Of a stretch of 64,000 nucleotides of DNA, positions 33,126 through 45,706 are shown piece after piece. The notes below the pieces were generated by a model. It saw only the letters and a list, made by a program, of their open reading frames with translations. It searched no databases and was not told the DNA's origin. A program made the position numbers and the translations under genes. How positions within the stretch are numbered: position 1 is the stretch's first letter; each line of letters starts with the position of its first letter. This DNA is from Saturnia japonica (taxonomy: Eukaryota > Arthropoda > Insecta > Lepidoptera > Saturniidae): the NCBI GenBank assembly GCA_033032175.1, contig CM065324.1, positions 4,995,288-5,059,287 of the forward strand. Direction: 5' to 3'.

Positions 33126-34361
33126 TCCACCGACTTGTTCTTCAAATCGTTGTACTTGTTTGTACATATAATATGCTTTGACTATGCATCTGTTATTATT
33201 GTGTGTTTTAATGTAAGCAAATAAAGAACAATATAGCTCTAAATGCAACACCACCTGAATATCTATCATTAAAAACAAATAAACATGTTGATTGCTTTTC
33301 AAAACTTTTACAATGAATCCTCCATCTGCGCCAAGCGCTAACTTGTGACATAAATTGTTGTTGACGAACTCTGTTTGTTAATGAGTCGTCATGAGAATAA
33401 TTTGTAATTTATTTATTGTTTTATTTTACAGTTCTATAGTTTTATAGTATTTTATTTCACCGCAATATTAATACTAATACGTGAGATTACCCTTAAAATT
33501 AAGTAACTATGTTGAATGTTGAAAAAGAAAAAAGAAAGAAGGACAAAAATAGATTTATTGTCGTAAAAAAAATACAAACAAAATGCAAAAACGTAAAAAA
33601 GAAATAATAATTAACATAAAATATTTAAAATAACGGAACAAGATAATTTTTACCAAAAAAAGAAAAACAATTTTAATGATTTTGAAGAGTTCCTTTGTAT
33701 CTTGAAATTAAAGAACCAATGCCAATGAAATTCATTCATCATTCATCGGTTCATAAACAAAGAAGCTATGGCTGAACATCCATTAAAAAATGTTAATAAC
33801 ATAATAATAAAGTAATTAATATGCCTGGGAATTACGAACTGTCATAAATTAAAATTATATAAATCTTAAATGCTATTATTTTTATATACCTCAAAATTAC
33901 CTTTAAAAGCAAAGGGGAGGTATATAATTCTAAATTTTTGAAACCATCTTTGTAGCCTCCAGAACTCTGTGGTCTGTATGCATATAATGTTTCTTATTTT
34001 AAATCTAGTATTAATGTTATAGCAGTCACATTTATTACAAAGATATTCAGGTTTTTTACTTAAAATAATATTATGTTTAAAACATAGCATTCATATTTTT
34101 TCTACATTTATACTATAAATACTCCTAATATAATAAAGTTGTTTTTTATTTGTTTAAACACGTTAATATCTGAAGCTACCGGATTCAAAAATATTATTGC
34201 TTGGGTTCTTACATATAAAATTGGCTAATTGTTAAACTAGGCACTTTAATCTCAGATTGGTTAGAAATTCCAAATTTAAATATAAGTTAGTGTATCTAGT
34301 TTAGTGATTCGTTTGTTTTCGCACCATTTGATTTTTCTTTGACATCGTTCCAATCACAAAA
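33126..34361. other. AT-rich intergenic stretch
   Basis: No exon or element end that I can support. Long A/T runs dominate. Confidence 0.35.
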
Positions 34362-35105
34362 TGTAAACATTAAATATCGTGTTATTTATGAATATGGTTG
34401 CACCATGGCATCAGCGCTGCAGAACAAGCTGGAAGGATTAATGATGTGCATGGGGAAGCTACTGAAAATAGAGCACAGTAAGTTTTTGGTTCCAACGTTT
34501 TTGTTCTGGAAATTTTGACCCACGAAACAAACCCCGTGGACGGCCGGAGAACCTAGTGATAATGAAGAAAGGTGATCGTGGTTACTGAACCGTCACAATA
34601 ACGAGGGAATTTTGAATCGTATTGTTACTTGTGACAAAAATGGATCCTTTACGACAATCCGAAACGCTCATCACTGTGGTAACAACCCAGTAAACCGGCC
34701 AAATCCTGTACCGAGCAAAAGTTGACTCAGAAAAAGGTACCGGTGAGTGTTTGGTGGACCATACACACATACATGTATCATACACTACAGTTTCATAAGA
34801 TCTGGCCAACAATAACGGCAGATCTGTATTATCAACAATTACAAACCATGATGGAAAAGCTAGTCGTTAAACAAACGAGACTGGTCAATATATCTAGCCC
34901 ACTGCTGCTTCAGGACAATGCTAGACCCCATACTTCACGACAGACGGTCACTAAATTAAAGGAACTGCGATTGGAATGTCTCTTACACTCAAAATACTCC
35001 TTTTTTTCGGAATTTGGACAATTTCTTGCAATGAAAAAAATTGAATTGCGATGAGGCTGTCCAAACCACCTTCAAAACTTTTTTCAAGAGTTTTATTATG
35101 CAAGT
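34362..35105 (+). pseudogene. Internally deleted mariner transposase relic
   Basis: Pieces in changing frames include NNEGILNRIVTCDKN, LLQDNARPHTSRQTVTKL (catalytic Asp retained) and EFGQFLAMKK. They align to the mariner transposases at 26168 and 43356. The region between the head and the first DDE block is deleted, and no TIRs were found. The element is long dead. Confidence 0.7.
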
Positions 35106-35465
35106 CCAAAGTGGAAGTGTTTCCGACTGATTTATCCGCGTGCGTTGGTGTAGTGGCTAATGGATACGTAAATACAATGTTCTACAAAAAATATTGGTCC
35201 TTAGTATAATAGTCCATAGTAATAATAATAAGTAGACTTACGTTTGAAAGACATATTTAATCTTGTAAAGATTACATACAAGTGACAAGTAGCGGTTATA
35301 GAACATATTAACAAGCACCAGTGTTGCTAGTATTATAATTGTTATTAGGATATGCGCTGTTTGTCGAATAAAAATAACGCGGGCGAAACCGTGGAGCACA
35401 GCTAGGTTAAAATGTTTTTGTTATTGAGATAATCGGTGGGATATGCATTTTTTTCCCCTTAGATC

Positions 35466-35530
35466 TGACTACACTGCTAGCCTTAATGGTCCTGAAGCCG
35501 CTGCGGCTTTTACAGATACACCGGACTTGG
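35466..35530 (-). repeat. Short dispersed motif, copy 3
   Basis: The plus strand reads GACTACACTGCTAGCCTTAA then CCTGAAGCCGCTGCGGCTTT, the inverse of copies 2 and 4. It shares the CCGCTGCGGC palindrome with copy 1. Confidence 0.65.
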
Positions 35531-35802
35531 ATGCAACTTTTTATTTATATTGCGTATTTATACCAAATATTTACGATATCATATTTCGTAGCACCTATTA
35601 GAAAGTTTTACGTTGTTCTGGTACAAATATAAACGGTACAGTTTAGTAAATAAATGATGAAGCCTGATTTATGTAATATTTGAATAAACGTTTGCTTTCC
35701 CCCCACTATTAAGAATAGATATGACAAATAACGTATTAATATTCAATCCACACATAAAATAATGTTATTCAAAGAAATTGTAATTTATGATTTTATTACC
35801 CT

Positions 35803-36010
35803 TTTTACTCCTTATAACGCCGGCTATCTGCCAGTGAAAGTCCCATCGAAATCGATCCAACCATTTCGGAGATTAACCGGAACAAACAGATAGACTAGCA
35901 AAAATTTAAAAATGGTTTTTTTGATATGTGTATACTTTCATATGCATTTAGTAAAAAAGTAGTTATTTAGACATTACAAAAGTCATTACAATTTTATTAA
36001 CCGTACAGAT
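35803..36010 (+). repeat. 3' part of the CTGTGCCCGCGGCT-type repeat, copy C
   Basis: GGCTATCTGCCAGTGAAAGT through CATATGCATTTAGTAAAAAA and ATTTTATTAACCGTACAG parallels the last 200 bases of 32393-32910 and 49824-50360. Confidence 0.65.
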
Positions 36011-36679
36011 AGTAGTTATGCTCTGTGGCTGACGTTTCCGTTTCATTTCGGACCATTGCAGTCAGGGGTGTATGTTTTGGTGGAATGCTTCTCGGGAATT
36101 CGGGTGGTTCAAATAGCTCTTCATCTAAGATGCGATCGAAGGGAGTTCCATATCCCCATGGAGGTCTTCATTTCCAACGAACTATGGGGCACTGACAAGC
36201 TTGCGTATGAACCGATTTTACAATCGTTGCACTGTATTAGTATACATCGACTTAGTGTCAAATAAAACGAAAATGTAATATTTATTTTACTTTATTGATT
36301 TAAGAATCCTGTTCTTCTTTGATGAGCCTCTCTATAAGTAACTTGCATTCTCTTCTCTTCAGTTTGCCGGTGTGTGTGTGAGGCAGGCTTTTCACTATCA
36401 CTATTCCACCTCGTAGACGTTTGTAGTCTTCTAAGTTTGCTAAAATAAAAAATAAAACAATACTATATAATCTATATTATCTTGTGTCTGTATATTGCAT
36501 TTTTTTCGATTTTACAGATATCATCTACTATAAAGATACCACTGACAAAGAATATATAATTTAAAAAAAATATTTGCCTGTCTGCTTTTATGTCCGAAAA
36601 TAATCAAGCAGTTTCATGGTTTCTTTTAATATTTTGTATACGGGAAGCATAAGTAAATACATAACTGGTGACCTACAGA

Positions 36680-37030
36680 GTGAGCCAGAAAAGGCGTACG
36701 ATTTTAAAAACACTCTTGCGTTTGAACCTTATGAGCGGGCGCTGCGCGGGTGGCGGTTCTCGAAAATTTAGTCGCGATGGATCGCTTCACCGGAGCGCAG
36801 CGTGCATTCTGCGTAAAAATGGAGATTCGTGCGCTATTGTTCGACGTTTATTTCGGCGTGAGTTTGGATTACATGACGTAAATCAGTGTACGAAGGAAAG
36901 TATGATTCGATCGTGGGTCAGAAAGTTTGAAGCTACTGGTTGGATTAAAAGTGGGGAGCCCGGTCAAAAAAGGAAGCAATTGAAAATTAGGCTTCAGTTC
37001 AACATAATCCTGGTTTTGATCCAAGCGATA
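36680..37030 (+). pseudogene. N-terminal fragment of a mariner-like transposase
   Basis: An ATG near 36777 starts MDRFTGAQRAFCVKM. After a frameshift the reading continues as SCAIVRRLFRREFGLHDVNQ and RSWVRKFEATG, a helix-turn-helix head like those of DD41D-type elements. The catalytic part is absent. Sequence beyond about 37040 becomes unreadable AT-rich DNA. It lies in the last intron of the second AMP-binding copy, on the opposite strand. Confidence 0.65.
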
Positions 37031-37039
37031 TAATTTTGT

Positions 37040-38340
37040 CAGAAATCACGTCCATTTTGTTAAAGATTTTTTCCCCGATAAAATTAACTTGTGCAGGGTT
37101 TCCAAATGCCCAATTTTACATAGCTTTCTTGAAACAATGTTGGAACCTTTCGAGTTTAACAGATTCTGTTTCCGACAAAGCCCATTTTCATTAAATGGAA
37201 GAAAAACAGAATTCCTTCTGGCTTGCAGGGAAAAGTCAAAACAGAAAAGCCCGAATTCTCGAAAGTAATTTTTAAATAAATTTCGGACCCTTTTTTTGAA
37301 AATAAAAAGGGATAATAAATTTTATGTAAATTCCACCGGTAATGTATGTTAAGGTTTTTTTCTTTCCGAACTAAAATTTGAACCTATAAGTATTTTCCAA
37401 AATGGTGCGACTTCATACATATAATTTTTTTAAACAATTTTGTTGGGAAATAATATCGGCCGATTAATTCATGGCCGCCAGAACCGGATTAAGCCATAAC
37501 TTTTTAAAAAAAAAATGGCAGATTCCTCTCGCAATTTAGCGATTTTTCCAATTTATTCAATTCAGGAATATTTCCCGGGGATTGCAACGAATATTTTTTT
37601 AAGAAATAAATTTCCCGATTCTTTTTAATTGAAATAAAAAGTTTAAGGATGGTTTTATTTTTTTTTTTTATTTTTTAAAATTTAAATTTTCTCATCATTT
37701 TAGAAAAGTTGTCTATTGCTCCTAGAAAACTAAAAATTGTTGGCAAACCCAATATTTTGAATTTTTTGACCCATTAAATACTGTCGAATTCTTTCAATAA
37801 ATAAACATAAAATAATTTTAATTTTAACTACCCATTTGAGTAAAAATTTAAAGTCAGACGCTTTAAATTTTATTCACAAGCCAACGCACCACAGCAATAA
37901 ATTTTACCAATCAACTGGGCTATAAATTAAAAAAAAAATTAAATTAAATTTTATCCCAATTTATTTGCTTTGTATTATTTTTTTGCAAAATAGACTTTAT
38001 TTTTTCAATTCATTTGAATAAAAATAAATTCTTTTATTTTTGTATACAGATAATTTTTTTGAATGTTTTGAATTTTCCACACATTTTTTACTGAAGTTAC
38101 ATACAAACAAAAATGCTCTGCAATTTTTTATTATTTGAAACGTAGTTTAAGATTTTATATCATTTAGGAAATGGTCTATTGGATAGATCCCCAAAAATAG
38201 GCTGTGCTGCCCGCTAAGGCTTACCCTATCATTGAATTGCCTTCCACTGCAGGTTCCACAAAATTCGGGTATTGGCCACCTTTAGACTACTAAACATAAG
38301 GTATAATAAGTTTGTAAATTCACTGATATAAACAGTTTAG
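37040..38340. other. Homopolymer-rich, possibly low-quality sequence
   Basis: Dense runs of T and A mix with doubled C and G (CCCGG, CCCGATT, GGACCC), and there is no coding or repeat structure. The texture differs from the neighbouring AT-rich DNA. It lies within the second AMP-binding copy. Confidence 0.4.
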
Positions 38341-41300
38341 GAATTACTCAACTTAACAGGTAGTATCTGTTCCCTGGTGCATGCTGTTATGTGGACCAAC
38401 TGAAGGTATGTAGTGAAAACTAACTCTCTGCCCTGGTACTGGCTGATTCTCTTCTACTTCTTCAGGAGCTATCTGAAAGTAAGAATTTTTAAATTATTTT
38501 TTATTCCTAACAATACTAATTTAATGTATTGATTTAGTGTTACAATTAGGTAGAACCATTTAGAACAATTTACAAATTACACTTTCATTGAAGCAACCCC
38601 AGGGAATTACAATCTTAAAATTATTTTTTATTACCAACTTGTATTAATCTTACAAATCATAAAATTGGATGTTTTTGTAATATCAAAACAAAGTTTTATT
38701 TACCAAATGATTTGAAATATAACGATACTTAAACAAAAAAAAATTTTTGTTGTCCCCGTTTGTTCCAAACCCGAAACGGTTGGACCGTTTTACAAATTTC
38801 ATTTAAAACCTTTTTTAGGGGTAAATTAGGTACTTTTTTTTGAAAAATAATGAAGGTCCCAAAATAATAAAAAAACTGGTCTGGTATTCAATTCGGGCGT
38901 TAAATGGCTTACACTGATAAACCATAAGAGAATACAAATTAACGTACTAGAAATTGTAGACATTAAAAAAAAAAATTAAATGTAAAAAAAGTAACTCCCC
39001 CTAATAAGCCTCTCTAATGGCTTTTTGTTCTGTTGAACCACATTACTGATTTCCTAAAATATAAACAGTTTTAAATGAAATTTCTGTCGGGACAGTTAGG
39101 TTTGAAGGCATTATAATAACAAAACAAATATTTTTCCATAACTCTGTAAGTGTTACAATTACGTTAGTACATAAGAACAAAAGTACATATTAACAGCTAA
39201 TTCCCATTGATAGCAACCCCAACAGCAGCTCATACGGAATCGACTCTAGGCTAAATGATGGTAGATCTATAATTACTAAACTTGTCCTTATTTAAATGAA
39301 GCATTCACAAAATTGGCCATAATGGTGGAATGGTTAATAAAATCATTGGAATGAATAAACCAATCCAAGCTCTAAAGTATAACATTCGGATTTGTCGATA
39401 TCCGCGTAAATTTAGTGATTTGAATTTAATTAGTAAACGGATAACTAACCTCTTCAAAAAAGGTTCTCGTGGTAACCCAACGTATTGTGAAAAACACAAA
39501 ACAAAAGAAAAAAGCAGAGTTGAGAGCGCTAACCATTAAACTTACTACGTACCTTTAAAACACATTCTCCTTTCAGGTAAAGTTCTCCGTTGTTACCAGG
39601 TTTTACTTCATCTCCGTTGTCGTCGAGAAGCTGGAATTTATTAGTCTTTATAATTTAATGCAGGGTATTTAAATTATAGCAATAGCCTCTCCCGGATATC
39701 CCTCATTTCAGTAAATGATTACTGGTTCCACTGAATGCCTCGTTTTCGCATCACACGTGTGAATATTACCGCCAATCACTAAATAGCAGAGGAAATACAA
39801 TAGCTGCTACTTATGGATACATGTGTATGTGCTTATCACGTATGGAATCCAATGTTTTTTAATAATAATTACCTTGTAATACAAAATATTGGTAACTCTT
39901 CCGTTGGAAGTTATTGGCGTCTCTCTGTCTGGTAATGCGACGGCTCCGTTTGTCTCGTTATTCCGTAACCATCAGAAAAGTGTGCAGTATCTGACAGTTT
40001 CTCCTACAATTATTTATTTTATCTTTAGTATTTTATTATATCCTAGCAACCGAGATTTTTTCGGTGTCTTTCGGAAACACGTTTAGGTAATTCGGAAAGC
40101 AAAATATTATTTAATTACAAATTTCATCTAAATCATTCATAAAATGTAATATACAATAAAAAAAAACAATTACTTTTAATATACAAGAATTATTCACTTA
40201 ATACGTGGAGCGCACTAAAAATAGTGTGCAGATAAAATATCTGGGTGAAAGAGTATGCTGGTGTATAAAAAAGAAAAAAGAAAAATACCTATCTAGATAA
40301 ACTTGTAATGCATAATATTATCTAAATATAATAAGATATTAATCATGATACGAAATTTATAAATTTTAATTTTCGTTTTATCTTGTTACATTAAAAAATT
40401 GAACCGTAAAGCTGAGTCATACCTAATAAAAACGGAAAATGAATGATTCTATTATTCTACTAATTCTAGTAACACTATTAATACAATACTAAATATTTAT
40501 ATTCATTGTTAATGTGACTGGAGTAATCTAGTTATTAGATAATAATTTTGTATTTTTAGTTTAATTTATAATTGCTTTATTATTAAAATCGGGTACTTTG
40601 TTTATTTATTTCGTATGATTTGTGTTTGTGACAATTAAATTACTTTTCTTTCTTTAATTAGCATACGAGAAAATGGTCCTACTTACCTTAAGTGCAGCTA
40701 TTAAGTCAGAAGTAACCGGAGCTCCAGCAATAATGATGGTCTTCAGCGATGATATTTGATTTGGTTGTATTTTTCCAGCAATTTTTTGGCGAAGGGTGGT
40801 ATTAGGAAAGTCCATGTTGGCTTTAATAGGAGATTAACGAATTTGTGAAAAATGTTAATAACTGAACTATTCATTATTAATCTAACATTAAATTTCGAAG
40901 AAACATAAAACTCTTATCCTATATCATTATCATCATTCTGTCAGGCGAAGGTCAGTCAATGCAAAGTGTCAGGTCATACTCCTACGTCTTCTCTAAAGAT
41001 TGTCAGAACAACCGGTCCTATGATGTTCACAATCCTGCTGCTCTGCTTCAATAATTGATTTATTCTTTTTTTTTTCATAAACTGCTTTGACAATATAGTT
41101 GAGGATTAGGCAAGTTAAATTCTGTTATTTGTAAATTAAATCTTGATATTAAAAACTGTTTTATCACAATGCTCCATTTCATATACAAATATGTAGCATT
41201 CATTTATTTATTTTTTTCAAATTTTATAACTTATTACAGGATCAGCATCTTGTAATGGCTGATATATCTAGTTGGGAATTAAAAGGATTTAAAAAAAGAC

Positions 41301-43212
41301 CTGTTATGTCTTTTTGATAAATCTATTGGTTCGAAAGTTATTCAAGGTGAAATATAAATTAATGAAAAATTTTTGCTACTAATTAATTGCTTAAAATGAA
41401 AAACAATCTTAGAGTGCATGCTATTTTTATCAGTAGCAGAACACCAAGTTCCTTAAAAATCAAAATAAACGTGTGCGAAGCCCCGAGCGTAGCTAGTAAC
41501 ACTACGTTAAACATAGCAAAGGTGGAAGGTGATCTTTTCCAAAATTTCACGATAAAGAGACATAGGGCACAGATAATTTTTTAGGAGATTTTTCTTTATT
41601 AGGGGCAGCCTGACTGCTAGAATAACTCCACAATACAGAAGATGGTAGGCAAAAAATTTAGTGTTGTGTTTCCAAGGTGAGAAGGGTTTCCAGAGCTCCT
41701 TGCGATAGGGGGGATCGGCAAAGGGCTAGTTATACCTATGGTATTACAAGGATCCATATATTGCAGTAGCTGGTTACCATCAAGAGGGCTGACTGTTTCT
41801 TTGCCACCTTTAGTAGTATAAAAAAATTATTTGAAAACCAATTCTTACTTATCCTTAAAAACGTTGGAAACTTTTCTCATAAATGGTGACCCCAATCAAT
41901 ATTTTTAAATGAAAATTAAAAGATTGTTTAAGGATCACAAAACTGGAGTCGATCAGTCTTTCTCAGAATATAACTAGGTATTTTATAAATATATTATGAT
42001 CGAACACTAATTAAATTTGCAATATTCAACACAAAGAAAAAAAGAATTAAAATTCAAACATTTAAATTATATAATGAATTCCTAGTTGAGGCCATAGAAT
42101 TACAAATAAATCTATTTTAAATGTATCATATATATTACTTCAGAAAGAAAGCATGCGGTATATGGGACAATGTTAACTTATGGGTTCTTACTTTTGGCAA
42201 TTGAAGATTGTCAATTAATTGCACACATGGGTTTGCATAACGATAATTTTTGAAAGAATTTTGGTGATTCTATGAAACCTTGTATCAATTTGCATATGAG
42301 TATTATATCCGCCACCTTTCTATAATAATGTGGTAAAATGGTTCTTTTTTTACCCGAAACTTGTCAAGCATCTCAGTGACATGTTCAACACTTGGTTCTT
42401 TTGGTGAGATCAGGACAGGGATATGATAGAGAGCGCTCGATGTGAATATCATGGTGAACGACATCCATTGAATCGTTGTAAGGACTATGGTCATATCTGT
42501 GGGCTTGGGAACTGAGTGTGGTGAGCCCTGTAACAAAAGCTTAGTTTTTGAAAACGTTTATGATATTATGTTTCTTGAATTTGGAATAACTATATAAAAG
42601 AACATGATAGAAATTGGTATGAAAGCGATTTTGACAGTTTTTTTTTTAATTTTACACAGTTTACTTGATTAAAACTAGGCTTTCTTTATTTACATTTTGA
42701 TTAACTCATTAAATATAAAATACAATTAAATATTGTCTATGAAGAAAAGAGATTAACAAAAAGACTCTAGACCATTGCAAGTTGCATTATGGTTACGTGA
42801 TATCTCTTTAAAACGACTTGGCAAATCTCTGTAATTTTGTTACTCAGTTATTAAAAATTAATTTACCATAAATTAAATAAAACAATAATTTTAATAAATT
42901 TGTTTTCTTTTTTGTAGCACTTGATATGCTGCATTGAATTAGAACTCTACTCTTGCATTAAACCAATTGTAAGAAACTCTTTATTGCTTTAATACTTCAC
43001 ATTGACGACCACCTATATTTACCAAGCTATAATCTGGCAGCATAACAACTTTGTATAACTCTAGAAGTGGAAAGACTCGCACCGCTCGACTTCCGAGCTT
43101 TATAGGAACACCACAACCGCCGCGAGTTAACTGCGAGTCTTCTAATGTGCGACGCTACACAATACAATATAATGAGGGGATACATACATTTGATAAGTTT
43201 CGTGATGTAAAA

Positions 43213-43312
43213 NNNNNNNNNNNNNNNNNNNNNNNNNNNNNNNNNNNNNNNNNNNNNNNNNNNNNNNNNNNNNNNNNNNNNNNNNNNNNNNNNNNNNNNN
43301 NNNNNNNNNNNN
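43213..43312. other. Assembly gap of exactly 100 N
   Basis: A fixed 100-base N run. It probably removes the left TIR of the mariner element whose transposase starts just to its right. Confidence 0.98.
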
Positions 43313-44451
43313 TCCAAATTCAAATTTTAATTCATTTAGCTGGTACATTTGAGTTTTGAAAACAGTCATTCATTTGTTTTTCATTATATACGAGTACGAG
43401 TTCTACCGTGGCACCAGTGCTGCAGAAACAGCTCAAAGGATTAATGATATGTACGGCGCTGGTATCGCAAAAGAAAACACGGTACGTTTTTGGTTTCAAC
43501 GTTTTCGTTCTGGAAATTTTGACCTTCAGAACCAACCCCGTGGACGGCAGGAGACCAAAGTGGAAAATGAAGAATTAAAGGCTATTGTGGAAGCGGATCC
43601 ATAACAAAGCACTTCAGAGATTGCTGCAGGCTTCGGGGTAAGTGATAAAACTGTATTAATCCACTTGAAGCAAATCGGGAAAGTAAAAAAAGTTGAACGA
43701 TGGGTACCTCATGAATTGAGTGAATCGAACTTGCAAACACGCGTCGACTGCAGTGTTACTTTGCTCAACCGAGACAATAATGAAGGGATTTTAAATCGAA
43801 TCATTACTTGTGAGGAAAAGTGGATATTCTACGATAATCGGAAGCGCTCGTCGCAATAGCTGAACCCTGGAGACCCAACCAAATCCTGCCCTAAACGAAA
43901 ATTGACTCAGAAAAAGTTACTTGTGAGTGTTTGGTGGACTAGCGCCGGTGTCGTTCACTACAGCTTTCTAAAATCTGGTCAAACGATTACAGCAGATATC
44001 TATTGTCAAACCATGAAGGAAGAACTAGCTGCTAAACAACCGAGATTGGTCAATCGCTCTAGGCCACTGCTGCTTCACTACAACGCAATCCCACACACTG
44101 CACAACAAACAACCACTAACTTAGATGAGCTACAATTGGAATGTCTGCGACATCCACCGTACTCTCCGGACCTTGCTCCAACATATTACTATTTTCTTCT
44201 GGAATTTGGACAACTTCTTACAAGGAAAATATTCAACTCCGATGCGGCAGTCCAAACCGCCTTCAAAGAGTTTATTGATTCTCGCCCCCATGGTTTTTCT
44301 ACTAAAGGGATCAATGAACTACCTATGAGATGGCAAAAGTGCATAGATAACAACGGTGCATACGTTGATTAATTAAATATATTTTACAAAAAAAAAAAAA
44401 AATTACTTTATATTCCTCCCTTACAAAACGCCAATTTCATATGTAAGGACC
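43313..44451 (+). mobile_element. Mariner transposon, left end in gap
   Basis: The right TIR at about 44424-44451 reads, inverted, GGTCCTTACATATGAAATTG and ends at TA 44452-44453. It is similar to, but distinct from, the TIR of the 25981-27261 element. The left TIR is not visible because of the N run. Confidence 0.8.
43356..44372 (+). pseudogene. Mariner transposase with all three catalytic Asp replaced
   Basis: One frame from about 43356 to TAA 44370-44372 has stops at TAA 43602-43604 and TAG 43857-43859 and no frameshift. The head (FQRFRSGNFDLQNQPRGR), WVPHEL and the C-terminal ELPMRWQKCID are clear. The DD34D residues are changed: TCEEKW (Asp to Glu), LLHYNAIPHT (Asp to Tyr) and LAPTYYYF (Asp to Tyr). 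About five residues are missing near DIYCQTMKEE compared with the copy at 26168. Confidence 0.88.
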
Positions 44452-44453
44452 TA

Positions 44454-45699
44454 ATATTATTATTGTTAGTATTATTGCATATGTAAATCTATTATGTAGA
44501 TTGTGTAGATGCTGATGTACCTCCCTGAAAGTAATTCTAGTGGCACTCATGGAAGTACTTATATCTTCTTACGTGCGTGCATCGAGTGCACACAATACTT
44601 TTTTGTGCCGAGAGTGTAGCGCGGCCGTATAAGTTACTGTAAGGTTGGCGCGACGCGTGTCAAACTCCGCCTATAATTCACACGAATGGTGACGATTGGA
44701 CGAGACTTTGATCATGCTCGACACGCCTCACGTCCTCCACTGGGGCCGTGGCCCTGTACTTTGGTCACATTTTATTCATGAGCTTACATTGAAATAAAAG
44801 TAATACATTTTATTATGTCTACCAAACGTTTCCGTCTGCGTTCCACAAGCAAATGAATATCTATAACTCAAAATAGTACCTAAGGTATTTTGACACGTGA
44901 CATTTATAGTGACATTAGTAAAGAATATCCATTCCTAAAGTGGGTTTGATGGAACTGTGGAGGATAGAGACTAAGGAGTCCCATTTCTATGTATGAAAAA
45001 GTGTCCCATGAAAATTATGGGTGCCATTTAGTATGTGCGCAAATTTTAAAGGTAGCGCCAAAAGATCTAATTTTTTAATTTTCGCCCATTCGAATTATTG
45101 TTAAATTATTTTTATAAGTTTTACGACAGTAAAAACTATAAAATCATCGAAAAAGTATCATTCATTAATCTCTCTTGCTACGCTAATACGATTTTGGTGG
45201 CTTTTTGAATTTCAATTTGCTGCTTTCAGCTGAATATTTTTTCAACTTGTCTCCCATGTAAGATGAGTAGCTGTGCCCGCGGTTTCACCCGCGTATAATT
45301 TAAAAGAAATCACTGACTGACAATTCATAATACTTTACACTATACTTAGACAATATTTTTAGTAACATTTTCTTGTAGTATTAAAATTATATTGGTTTTC
45401 ACCGCACCTTGTTCTTCCGAGCCGGGTGTTGAATTATTTTAATTTTCCATTATCTCACAAACTATGTGTCCAAATAACATGCTATAAAGGGCAAACATTA
45501 TCTTCATAAAAATTCTTAATAATTAAGGAACTTTCATTCGTGAGGATAAAAAATGTATTGGGCATAAAGTGTTTTCGCATAACGTAGGTATAAACTTGTT
45601 ATAAAATTTATTTTACTGTACTATTTGTATCTGGCTGGTTTTGGTAAAATTAAGAAAAAAAAAATGTTTCCCGTTATTTTTCATTTGTTTTTCTTTCTG
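44454..45699. other. Intergenic stretch with a GC-rich segment
   Basis: 44560-44760 is markedly more GC-rich (GCGCGACGCGTGTC, GGGGCCGTGGCCC) and is followed by AATAAAAG near 44790. It could be part of a transcribed end or an unrecognised repeat. 45270-45300 has a short CTGTGCCCGCGGTTTCAC repeat start. Otherwise nothing is recognised. Confidence 0.35.
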
Positions 45700-45706
45700 T
45701 AAAAAT

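Larger units (their letters stand above)
36300..42527 (-). pseudogene. Second, partial copy of the AMP-binding gene with one-base deletions
   Basis: Exons equivalent to those of the 20-30 kb gene keep their splice sites: 42527-42354 (exon 5, 174 nt against 175), 40820-40687 (exon 6, 134 against 135), 40003-39873 (exon 7, 131 against 132), 39630-39553 (exon 8, 78 against 78) and 38472 to about 38358 (exon 10, several indels). The last exon is 36439-36300. It is intact and gives the C-terminal A10-like motif SLPHTHTGKLKRRE and a stop, with AATAAA about 10 bases downstream. The A3 exon and exon 9 are not found, nor are exons 1-3. Each one-base loss shifts the frame, for example AACGAG for AACTGAG in the A5 motif. 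It may be a decaying tandem duplicate or a functional paralogue damaged by consensus errors. Confidence 0.75.

Noticed and set aside
35135..35180. Possible tRNA or SINE head (GTTGGTGTAGTGGCTAA)
   Set aside because: A-box-like only. No B box at the right distance and no cloverleaf.
36056..36265. 69-codon plus-strand open frame
   Set aside because: Somewhat balanced composition, but no domain, splice or homology evidence. It may be a repeat remnant.
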